Source: Cloeon dipterum (lineage: Eukaryota; Arthropoda; Insecta; Ephemeroptera; Baetidae). Taken from it: DNA of 64,000 nucleotides. The first letter of the stretch is position 1. Each line of letters opens with the position of its first letter. A program made the position numbers and the translations under genes. Below the pieces are notes generated by a model. It was not told the DNA's origin. It did no database searches and saw nothing but the letters and a program-made list of their open reading frames with translations. This document shows, piece by piece, positions 36,437 to 47,800 of the stretch. The stretch covers positions 22,279,681 to 22,343,680 of the forward strand of contig NC_088786.1 in NCBI RefSeq assembly GCF_949628265.1. Reading direction: 5' to 3'.

Positions 36437-37326
36437 TTTTACGACGATGCTTCACAGTTTGAGGATCACGCCTTGGATCTTTGCAATTTAAACAATAAAA
36501 TGACGCAGAAATGAGTCAGACGAGGAAACCACAGTCACAGCTGATTAGTACTAAAACTTAACAGCGAAATTCCACCTCAGAATTCTTGCCGGTCTGTCAG
36601 TCAGAGTCAGCAGGTTGATCAGCAGATAGCAGATAGACGGACACGCCCATTTGACAGATAAGAAAACAGCGGCGGCGCTGCAGCCGGGCTGCGGCAACGT
36701 GGGGATGGGCACGTACAGACTAAGGAGAGTAAAGGTACTGACTTTACTGACTTTACTCTCCTTAGTACAGACGGAGACCACAGACCACAGACACAGACAC
36801 CGGTGCTGCTTGTGCCTGCACAGTAAAAATCGTAAAAATTTAAAAATAAAAATTCAAAATCCAGAGACAGAGAAGAGAAGAGACCCTGCCTGAATGCCTG
36901 GTCCAAGCAGCCTGTAAGAACTTAGTTTCTGTTGTGCAGTTTTAGCCTAAACCAGTCACAGCCACTAAAGTTCTTGTTTTCAAAACTGTGCCCGCATGTA
37001 CTTTTATATTATTACATACATATGTATGTCGTGGACTTTTAAGTAACATACAAATCCTAAAATAATTTTATTGCTAAATCTCGTATCTCACGAAAATTCA
37101 TTTCGATGATAATTATGATATTTACACTGCTGAACCATAACACGTGTGAGTATTGAAATCTTTAAGATGTGTCACAATAATATGTACATATCATGTATAT
37201 TTTTTATATTATAATCTCTATCTGCCAAAACAGATCTGATAATATCTATCTCAATTTTCAAGAGCCAAGAAATACACACATGTCTACACTTCTTACGGAT
37301 TATTAGCAGAATAATTTAATCATAAA
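36437..37326. promoter_or_regulatory. Shared divergent promoter region, SPTLC1 / amine oxidase
   Basis: 890 bp separate the two start codons, which face away from each other. No clear TATA/initiator pair is visible. The segment nearest SPTLC1 is GC-richer (36600-36800) and contains a strong inverted repeat at 36719-36766, listed separately. Confidence 0.5.
36713..36772. repeat. 16-bp perfect inverted repeat flanked by 8-bp direct repeats
   Basis: Left arm ACTAAGGAGAGTAAAG (36719-36734) and right arm CTTTACTCTCCTTAGT (36751-36766) are perfect reverse complements around a 16-nt loop. The octamer GTACAGAC occurs directly repeated at 36713-36720 and 36765-36772, overlapping the outer arms. The shape suggests a small foldback insertion or a transcribed hairpin about 280 bp upstream of the SPTLC1 start codon. 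Confidence 0.8.
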
Positions 37327-40300
37327 ATGCTGGACGTCGTCATCGTTGGGGCTGGAGCATCTGGGGTGGCTGCAGGCACCAGGCTACTCCGGGGCGGAAT
37401 AACCAATTTTGGTAAAGATCAAAATTTTTAGTTGAACATACAATTATAGTGTCTGATAATATTGCAAAAGTTTTTTTTGGCTATCAGAAATTACGAGCAA
37501 ATTTTTTATTTTCATAAATGAATACTCTCAATAATTTATGGGTGGAACTAATCGCACCTATATTATATGTAGATGCGACTTTGGGCTGAAATAATCCTAA
37601 TTAGATGCGAATAGTGGAAGTAGGTCACGGCAGACAAGCCTATTTTGACAATTTTCATTGTAATCCTGGAATGAATGTTGCAAAATTTCATCTCTAAACC
37701 ATTATCGAATTAGTTGCGAATTTAGGGGCTGCAGGGTTGTTCCATGATTTTATTCTATTCGCATCAAATTTTGGTGCACCTGAATTTAGGCTTGAGTATT
37801 AGCTATTATTATTCATAATTAATTTGACATCTCAATATAATATGTTGATATTTTGTGTTTTAGTGATATTAGAAGCAGAAAACCGGCTTGGAGGACGAGT
37901 TTACTCAACTGAATTCGGTAAAAGATAATGATAATTCTGCATTGCAGAATGATTAATCATGTTTCATGTTGTCTGAAACAGATGGATGTACTGTCGATAT
38001 GGGTGCCCAGTGGGTGCACGGCGAGCAAAATAATGTCGTCTACCAGATGGCAAGTGACCGCGTTTCGGTCGACGAGCAGATGAGCAACTACGCATCGGCA
38101 GAGGTGTTTTTGGAAACTGGCGAAAAGTTTGATATGGGTCTTGTTTTCCTATTATACTCGTGGATCGGCGAAATCGAAGCAACCATGCCCCTGAAGCTCA
38201 AAGACTTCAAAGGCTCACTGGGTGAATTTTACAATCAAGAGTATGGATTAGGAGAATTTTTTAAATTGGATTTGCTTATTTTTCTATCAATCTCATACAG
38301 GTTGTTGAAAAGAATCAAAGAACACCCAGAGCCTCTTGCTGAAAATGATGTCCGAGCTTTTATGGAATGGTTTGAGAAGTTTGAAAACTCGATTGATGCG
38401 GCAGACTCTTGGTTTGACACTTCAGGCAAGGGTCATTTAGCCTACGTTGATTGTCCAGGAGAGCTCCTCAACAAGTGGAATTCTGGTGGCTACTCCTCGG
38501 CCATCAAACTCTTGATTGTAAAAAGTTAAGGTCCTGAAGTAAAAATTTTTGTTTTGACTTTTTTTATTTCAGGAGCAAACAAAGCAAGTTGAAGAATTCA
38601 ACAAAAAAGTGGTTCTGAATTGCGAAGTGGAAAAGATTGATTATTCCAAAGGTCATGTACAAGTGTTGTGCAAAGGTGGGAATGTTTACAATGCCAAGAA
38701 AGTTATCGTGACAGTCTCGCTGGGCGTTTTGAAAGAAAGGGCATCTACCTTTTTTGCCCCGAATCTGCCACTGTACAAATTAAACGCAATTAAGGTTTGT
38801 TTACTCATCACAAGCAACTACACCAGGCTTATCTTTATTACAATCACTTAAATTACACAGGGGCTAGCAATTGGCAGCGTTAACAAAATTTACATGAGTT
38901 TTCCACATCGTTGGTGGCCTGATGAAGCCCCTGGTTTCTGCTTCTTTTGGAGCCATTCTCAAGATGATCTTCCAAAGGAAAAGGTCTGCTGCTATTCAAA
39001 TTATGAAAAATCTTTAGGCAAAGCAATTTCTATAGAAATGGCACAGAGGCGTATTTGGCTTCTTCCCTGTGTCCAGTGCCCCAAATGTCTTGTGTGGCTG
39101 GATGGTCGGCCCTCTGGCCAGGCATGCAGAATACTTGCCGGACAATGAGGTGAAGAGTGGGTGCATGGAGCTGCTTAGAAGATTCCTTGGAAAGAAATAC
39201 GCAGTAGTTGATTGCACTGAATTCAAACGGTACCTCGCCCCTGATCTCTACTCTATCTTTGGTTATTGTACTGTGCGAATCAATTTTTTTAGGACCCAGT
39301 GGTATTCCAATGCTCATTTCAGAGGGAGCTATTCCTTCCGGAGTATGCAAACAGAGCAGCTGGATACAGGTGCAATTCACCTCGCAACTCCAGTTACTAA
39401 TTCAGAAGGAGCTGATGTAAGTAGTAGCTTCGTGCCTATTAACTAACAATTTTTGACAAAAATTTCTTGTAGGTTTTGCTCTTTGCTGGAGAGGCATCTC
39501 ACCCAGACTATTTTTCAACCGTACATGGAGCCATTGAAACAGGATGGAGAGAAGCAGATAGAATTTTAAGAATCCAAAGGTATGGATACAATTAATTGTT
39601 TTAAACTGTCCAGGATAAATTAGTTCCTTTGATTTAAGACATTTGGACTTGGACTCTGCCCTTTTGAAGCAGTTTGATGTGATCATTGTCGGTGCTGGTT
39701 TCGCTGGTTTAGGAGCAGCAAGGACTCTTCACAAAGCTGGATTGAAGAATTTTACTATATTAGAGGGTAGTTAGTTCATTTCTTCTAGAATTTCAAATAC
39801 ATATGTGTTCATATTTAGCTCAAAATTATGCTGGTGGCCGAGCACACACTGTTAGGTGGGGAGATGGGTCGACCTTTGTTGAACAAGGTGCCCAGTGGAT
39901 TCATGGGGAACACAGAAATCCTCTTCACAAAATAGCAATGGACTATGATTTGCTAACTAGCGTCGTTTCATTTGAAGGCTTAGGTAAGGCATTAATGTGT
40001 GCTACAATATTTAATCAGTTAAAACAATATTAAATCGGGTAATTTTGCCTGATTACAGTTAAGCTTATAAATATTTCAAGTTACTTTATCTTTGCAAATT
40101 CAACTCAGAATATAAACAATCAAGTACACGGTATAAGACTGATCATTTTTAAATGAATTAGGGCCTTATATCCTTGAAAACGGAGACAAAGTTGATCCGG
40201 CGCTGGTTCGTGAAGTAGCTACTGAAGTGAAAAAAATTCTTGAGAGGTGCGAGAGTTTTGCTGATAAAGGATGCCAGGAATACCCACCGTCAGTCGGCCA

Positions 40301-41621
40301 CTTTCTGCGCCAAAAGTTTTATGCCTACATTGATAGAACGGCTGTCGATGAAAACGACAGACAAATCAAAGAGAATTTGCTGGACTGGCACCTGCGATTC
40401 CAAGTCATTGACAATTCCTGCCGCATCCTTGACGAACTCTCTGCTAAGTCGTGGGGCGACTATGACAACTGTCCTGGTAAGGACTGCAACAACCTTCAAA
40501 ATGGCTACTCCTCTCTGGTGGATGCGATTGTTTCGGAGCTGCCCAAGGACGCCTTGTATTTGTCACACCCCATTGACACCATTGTATACCAGACAAATTT
40601 ATCCAAAAACAATATTACGGAAAGTCTTGCTGGTCAACGCGGAAGTAAGGAAAAATGGAATCCACCTGTGATTGTGACCTGTGAAAATGGAGCGAAATTT
40701 GGCGCTCAGTTTGTGCTTGTCACATGTTCCCTGGGTGTTTTGAAGAGCTGCCATAACAACATGTTCTTGCCAGCCCTTCCCAACAGCCTGAGTCAGGTAT
40801 GTTTTAGTTAATTGCTCAAGACGGAATTATCATTTTTAACATCATTAATTTTACAGACGATTCAAAATTTTGGTTTTGAAAACATAACTAAAATCTACTT
40901 GAAGTATGAAGAAAGATGGTGGCGTGAAGACGAGTACGGATTCCAACTGGTGTGGTCTCGTGATTCCTCAATTCTTCCAGGGGTAAAACTTCATGTTACT
41001 AAACAATAACTGAAATTTAAAACCTTTTTGTAGGAAGCAATCTGGTGCAAAGAAATGACTGGCTTTGACATTATGCCCAGCAATTATGGCAATGTGTTGC
41101 TTGGTTGGGTGGGATCTGAGAGTTCCAAGATTATCGAGAGTATTTCCGAGGATCAGATTGCTGCTGATTGCACCGAGGTGCTGAGGAAATTCCTGAACAG
41201 AAACGTTCCTATGCCCAAAGAAGTATTCAGGTATTTCATTATTACTTAACACCTAGTCGCATTGATTGAAATATTTAAACCAGGACACAGTGGCACAGCA
41301 ATCCATACGTTAGAGGTTCCTACAGCTTTTCCTCTGACAGGTGCGATGAGTCTTGCTCCAAACCAAGTGACTTGCTCCAGCCTGTGATTGCAAATTGCGC
41401 AGAGCTCGATTTGGAGGTTTGTATTTAATAAAAATGTTTAGTAATTTTGTTGCTTAATTCTTAAATACTTGTAGATCCCAATCGTCATGTTGGCTGGTGA
41501 AGCAGCACATGATAGCCATTTCTCAACTACACATGGTGCGTATGAAACTGGAGAAACTCAGGCAACTAGAATTTTGCAGGTTCTCAAGCAGCAGCAACCC
41601 CAAATTGTGTCCAAATATTAA
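37327..41621 (+). CDS. Tandem spermine/polyamine oxidase, two FAD amine-oxidase domains in one CDS
   Basis: Exons: 37327-37411, 37864-37917, 37982-38240, 38301-38517, 38573-38794, 38861-38983, 39036-39229, 39293-39416, 39473-39579, 39639-39766, 39819-39983, 40162-40796, 40857-40982, 41034-41230, 41284-41416, 41475-41621. Total 2916 nt, 971 residues. Unit 1 (about 1-461) has IVGAGASGVAAG, LEAENRLGGRV, GAQWVHGE, VNKIYMSF and LFAGEASHPDYFSTVHGA. Unit 2 (about 462-971) has IIVGAGFAGLGAARTL, GAQWIHGEHRNP, ENITKIYLKYEERWW and MLAGEAAHDSHFSTTHGA. These are the dinucleotide fold, substrate wall, conserved lysine and FAD-closing C-terminus of SMOX/PAOX enzymes, which oxidise spermine or acetylated polyamines to aldehyde and H2O2. 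Both look catalytically intact. Unit 2 has no start codon of its own and is joined to unit 1 by a 59-bp frame-preserving intron. The C-terminus (VSKY) is not a standard peroxisome signal. Confidence 0.88.
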
Positions 41622-41892
41622 ATTGTACCCATTTTTACATTGTTAATCTTTAATTTTATGACATGATATAAACAGTTTGACAATTTTTGTCAATAATAAT
41701 GCATCATGTGTTGCACAAATGATATAGAATGGCCTCTCATAAATCACCTTGTCTTTCCAAGTGTTATCAAATGAACATTATTGGGAAAGCTAATAATTTG
41801 CTTTATTATTTGTGCAAGTAACATCTGGCACCTCCTCAGTGAACAGCTCCACGGGAGTGACATAAAAAATATTTTTAAAAGTAGAGTACTTC
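41622..41892. other. Convergent 3' UTRs, amine oxidase and large minus gene
   Basis: 271 bp between two facing stop codons. A minus-strand AATAAA at 41807-41802 would end the large minus gene about 86 nt after its stop. The oxidase has no exact AATAAA here, only AATAAT near 41692. The two transcripts probably overlap or abut. Confidence 0.6.
41802..41807 (-). terminator. Poly(A) signal AATAAA for the large minus gene
   Basis: A minus-strand AATAAA about 86 nt downstream of the stop codon at 41895-41893. It is the first perfect hexamer after the stop on this strand. Confidence 0.5.
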
Positions 41893-44800
41893 TTATGATG
41901 CTTGTTGCTGAGGCATGTTGTGCTGTTGTTGCTGCCTCTGCATCCTGATTCGCCTCTGCACGAGATGACATCTGAGTGATACCGGGTTGGCGCGAACAGT
42001 TTTCACCTTGGGATCTCCACGTGGGTTTAGAACGATGGGTGGGTTCATTTTGGACAGAACATCTTGGATCCTTTCATGCAAAGTCAGCAAAGAGTTATCT
42101 ACAAAAGGCATTTTGACTTCCTCAATTGTGTCTGTGGAAGAAGGCGGTTCTGGCAGCTCCTAGGGCACAAAAATTTAATTTAGCGACAGCTGCATTTATT
42201 GACTTACTTCGAGTGTAATGAGGAGAGAGAAATCAGAAATATCAGTTCCTTTCATGGTTTTCTCCAGTCTTCGTAACACATCCTCCATTATCACATAAAT
42301 TTCCTCATATGTCCAATAGGAAAACATGTTAACTTGTCTGTGATTTGTCTGAAATATGATAAAACAAGGAGTTGCAATCAACTTTCAGATGATCAAATTA
42401 AAAATTTTTACCATTTGAGGCGGATAAGCAGAGTTCAGCCGACCTGCGTTGTAGGCATCCAGCGCAAACTCCAAATTTATCTTACGCAATCTCTGCACAA
42501 CTGCTCTTGTCGTTCTCTTATCTAGGCAATTGGGAGCGTCTCTCATTTCTTTCCAAAGTTGCAACACCAATTCCAAATCATTGTTGTTGAGTAGCCGAAC
42601 CATGAATGAAAGAGTATTTTTGGGGAGTTCTGGAATTGAAAGAATACTTAGTGCTGAGCGTTTCTAATTTCACCAGATATATACCAGAGGGGATGTTGTT
42701 TGTGAGGCAAAACTTCAGTTTTGTATCCCTGGCATGAGTCCACAGTAAAAGAGTTTCTTTGTATTTATGCTCGTTCAAAGAATTTTCTATTAAGAGCTCT
42801 AACACATCAAGCAAGTCTTTTGATCCTCTTGAACCAGTGGTCTGTTGGAACTCTACAAAGTTTGTTCGATGTTAAAATATCCCTTTATGATTTTTACTAT
42901 TTTAACTTACTCTTCAGCAGATCATATGCTTCTGGTGTGTGTCCCATTCTGAAGCACATCTTGCAACTTTTAAGCAGAATCTGTTCCAAAGAAATAGGTG
43001 AGTCCCTGTAAGACGTAACATTGTCCCAGTTGAAGTGGGTCATGCTCTTGGTAGTCAAGTAGACAGGTAGAGCTTCATTCATACAGTCTTGGTCAACCAG
43101 ATCGAGCAAAATGTTGATCCCAATGGTGCCGAGAAGATTGTGAAATTTTTGCGCCAGTCCAGCTTGTGCAGTTTGAGCATTGCTTTTGACTGAAAAATAT
43201 TTAAGCATAATAAAATTAACGTATTTCCTTAAACAACTATGAGCATTTACCACTAGCATAAGATGCAACTTTCAGAAAACCTTGGCTAGGCCTCTGCATC
43301 CTCTCCTTTAAAATATTGTACAAAATTCGCCCCCGGGGCAACTTGTCACCAGGATGTCTCAGAACAATTGAAGTAACTCTGGCAAAGTCTTCAGATTCCA
43401 CAGCTCTCAACAATCGCGCAAACAAATCACGAATCAGTTCCTGTAACATACATAAAATTGGCTTATGACTTGAATCGTTGTTTTGTCGTTTGTGTAAGTC
43501 TGGGACTTAATTTCTCTATGGCTAAAATTTGAGTTGATGGTAATTTTAATCACACACACATAAATATAAAAGAAAATACTCACGGGCTTGTCATGTCCAA
43601 CGCAGAGCACCTTCAATGATTCAGCATTGTGCTCAACATCGAAGGGGTCATCCAGCTCATCATCAGCCTTCTCAGAAGGACTGTACGGCCTGCTCATGTC
43701 TACTCCACTGATCAAAATTTCGTGAGGCATTGGAGGTGGCTGAACAGATGTTGGTGGAGGCGGTGGTATCTCTGCTGGTACTTCTGGAGGCAGGGGTGGC
43801 AAAGGAGAAGCTGACGGAGGCAAGGGAGGGTTTATCGACCGCTGCAAGGGATTTGGAGGCGGAAGAGGAGGTTTTACATCAAGTTTTGACGGAGCAGCTG
43901 GGGACTGTGTAGATGCACTTTTGATAAGGGTTGGAATTTGCCTTCCAAATGCAGCGGAAGTGGGTGGCGCCCTGCCAGACTTGGTATACAGGGAAATTCT
44001 GTCAGACTCCCCGCACAAGTAGGCCAATTCATGGATGACACCCTGGAACAATCAAGTGGCGATGGTTTAAAGCTTGGCCAAACTAAAAGAGTAAATGCAG
44101 ATTTTTTTACATTTTCTTGTTCCTATGTGATAATTTTCTTCATAAAACTTAAAAAACAAAGATCACATAACTTTCCTCAATGAAATAGCTCTAAAGCATG
44201 AAATGTAAAACAAAGGTAATAATTTTGTTCAAGACGTTACATTCAATGTGTCATGTCAAAAGTTAAGCTGTTCATCTTTGATTACTTAATAATTTAAGCT
44301 GCTAGTAAACTTGAAAACTTATTAAAAAACATTAATTTCAAAGCTGTTTTTTAAATACCTTTAAATTTTAAAATAAACACCAAACAAAGACCAAGTCCCA
44401 GTATGATAGCATAGAAGAATGATTACCTGTTTGAAACGATGCCAAACACTGTCAGGCACATTTGCTACCAGAATCTCCAAGGCACGTTTGGTCCAAGGCT
44501 GAATTTTGTTCAGTAAGATGTGCTCGATGAGAGGCTCTACGATACTCTTATGAGCAACGAAATCTCTGTCTCTGAAAAGTTCATTCAGCACCACATGCAC
44601 GTGCTGGTATGTCCTGATGCTGAGCCGAGCAACTTCATTCCGCAGCATCAAAGTGCAAGTTCTGTGGCCCATGACGTAGATTAACACTCTTTTCAACTCA
44701 AAGGCGTTGTCATCTCTAATTGCGTCAGCGACTTGCAAGAGAGCTTCTACTAGGCGAGACCACCAGTAAGGCCCAAGTTCATCTTCACGGTACATGACTT

Positions 44801-47800
44801 CGTAGCACAGGCACAAGAGCAGCCGAGCTTCACTGGCTCGAGACAACTTCTTCAAAAGCTCTTCAAAACATGGCTGGTAGTACACAGTGAACTGCTTCTG
44901 TCGGATGGACAAGTAACACTCCAGACTTCTGATTGGTGATAGGTTTTGCATACAGATACTCATTGACACCAACTGGAAACATGGACTGTCAATTTTCTTA
45001 AAAAGATGGATCGTAATGCATACCTCATGCAGCTGAGGACATCTGGGAACTTTGCACCCTTGACCTTTCATCTCAACAACACATCTGTTACATAAAAATT
45101 CAGGAATGGGAAACTCGTCCAACACTAACTTCCAGAATGAAACCTCCTCTGAAAAATAATAATAAACAGTAAAAAATTCCTCATGGTAAGAATATCCACT
45201 TACCAGACGTGTCTCTAAACAACGAAGGCAGTTTGTGGCCTTTGATTTGCCGGTCAAAGTCCTAAATGACACAGAATTAGTCAGAAACAACAAACTTTAT
45301 TTCTTTTTAACGCACCTGCACATCAAGGAGATTGGAGGCGTTCCATATATTGCTAAGTTCTGGAACTGTTACCACAGTTGGCGGAGGTACAGGCTTTAGA
45401 GCTGCAGTGATTGGATGAGGCACAGGTTGAGGTACACCAAATGCATTTGGCGAGCTGTAAGGAAATGCAAGTCCGTTGCCGAGAGCAGGACTCCTTGAGG
45501 AATCCATTTGAGGAGGGGTCGCACCAGGCAAAGGAAAGAAAGACGGCCTTGGAGAACTTTGTGCGTTTGGTGCTCTGACTGGAGGCTGAATAAGAAGCTT
45601 GTGAAAACTGCAAGGTGTCAAACGCAATATATACTCACTGGCACTGGACTTGGAGCTGCTTTTTGCGATGCAAGCTGCATGAGGAATGGGTTAGTCTGGC
45701 GTAATCGTTCATCTAATGAAATATTTGCGGGAATATCACTGAAACAAAAACCAAGTGATTGTGTGAAAAACTAATGATCAAACACTTCCCAATTACGATA
45801 AATTTTCTAGTTTTTACATTTATAAAATTTGATTGAACCCTTTACATGATTTTTTAATTTTGCTTTGAAGCCATCAATAGAAGACATTACTTTATCTATA
45901 GAGTTTGTCATAGATAATTTTTTTTTAACAAAAAATAATACTTTATAATTTCAATCCTAGAATAATTTAAATATATGATTAAACTCGAAACCAGATTGAG
46001 CATGATTAGTCAGCGAATATCACGGAAATTGAAGTTTCATGTGAATTTAATACAATACCTGGTATTTAGCTGAGAAGTTGGGATCATGAAAGAGCTGCTT
46101 GTTTTCACAATACTTGTCAGGTCCAGCTCGTCTTGTGTAGGGGTGCTGTTACCTAGAGAATTTTGAAGGGGAGAGAAACCTGCTTCCTCCATAATGTTGT
46201 CCTGTGCGATGCTTGGACTAGATTTAGGCACTGCAAAATGCTGTTTGTGGTGTGTTTCAGATCTTGGGGTTGTGGAGGCGTGAGGTTTGTCACTTTCAGG
46301 AGCAAGCCTCCTGTTCACAGATTGGCCGACGTCCTCCACCTGAGGAGAGTTGACGTCTCTGCTTCCAGTGGTTGATGGTAGAGCAGCCTCCAGGCCATTT
46401 GGCACAGTATCTTGGTGGGCCCTGTGCTCTCTGCGCATCAGAGTTTCTTGGTGTTTCCGTTCTGTTTGGCCCATTTTGCTCAATGGCTTTGGAGTGTATT
46501 TTCGGTTCTTGTAGTCGTTGACGGAAATCTTGTGCTTCAGTCTATCAGTCTCTCTATGCTTCTCCACTTCCCTGGCCGCTTTTTCTGCCTCTGCTTTCTT
46601 CTGCCTGATATGTTGGAAGCGGACCAACTCAGCAGCTGCCACTGGTGGATTCCTGGACCATCTTGCAAGAACTATTGGCGCTTCTCTAATTTGCTGCCGC
46701 GCCAAAAGCATAAGATCCTCTACACTAGGTCCACTGTAGTTTTTCATGCAGCTGAGTGGGTCAGTTTGGACAGATCTCTCTAATGTGACAGCCTGAAACG
46801 TTAAGAATAATCTTACTGTACCGTCAAAGGAAAATTTTAAATTTAAATGAAAAAATTTAAAGCAGCTCAAACATTTTCAGGGTTTTAGAAAATCAACATT
46901 TCCAGAAAAAAAACCTTCATATAAAAAACTTTTGCAGTTTTTCTGAAAAGTTTATTTAAAGATGGTAATAAATGGTTTTCGTTATACATTTAACCCATTT
47001 AACTAAAATACGAGTTTAAAAAAATTAATGCTATACAGTTTACTAGTAATATAAAGATTGCTATGAATTTCAAAAAACCACTGGATTTTAAGATTTAATA
47101 AATTTTGCATACTCTGTTATCTTGCTTAGTGCATGACGTGACGTCAAATTAGGAATATCCAAAAATTACGCAAAAAAAAACAGTGCTTTTCAGCGCTTTG
47201 CAAAATATTTGAACCCTAATTATTTTACGTTTTGATTAGTTCTTTGAAGACAACAATGCGAATGAAAAAATTATTTTTTATCAAGTTACCTTTCTTCCTA
47301 CCCTCGGCACATTCTGCACAGGTACTTTCTTTTCAGGTCTGCGGTGTTCAAGATCTTGGGCAGGAAGTATGGAAAACTCCTTGGGTGGTTTGGAAGTTTC
47401 TGTTCTTTTCGGAATTTTGAAAGATGGTGTCTGCAACGGTTTAGGAACCTCTGGCTTCTTAACTCGATTCTTTTCTTGCTTGCTTTGCTTTTTGCTGTTC
47501 TCTTTCAGCTCTCTTTCTTTCTCATTTTCTTTTTTGTCCTTTCTTTCTTTCTTTTCCTTGTCTTTTTTCTCCTCAGATCTGGAATTACTTCTTTCCGGCA
47601 AGGTATCTTTGTCAGCCTTTTCAACTACCTCCTTCTTTATCTTTACCGGCTCTTCATTTCTAGAATCACTTCTGGCAACAGTCTTTTCAGTCTCGCTCTT
47701 TTCCTTGGCTTTTTCTTCACCTCTGGAAACACTACTGTCCCTGGATATTGACCCCTCAGATCTTGTTTCTTCCGCCGACTCAAATACTGATTTACTTGCG

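Noticed and set aside
39639-41621. Second oxidase unit as a separate gene
   Set aside because: No in-frame ATG lies between the upstream TAA and the FAD-binding motif, and the splice phase matches the first unit exactly. I therefore favour a fused CDS.
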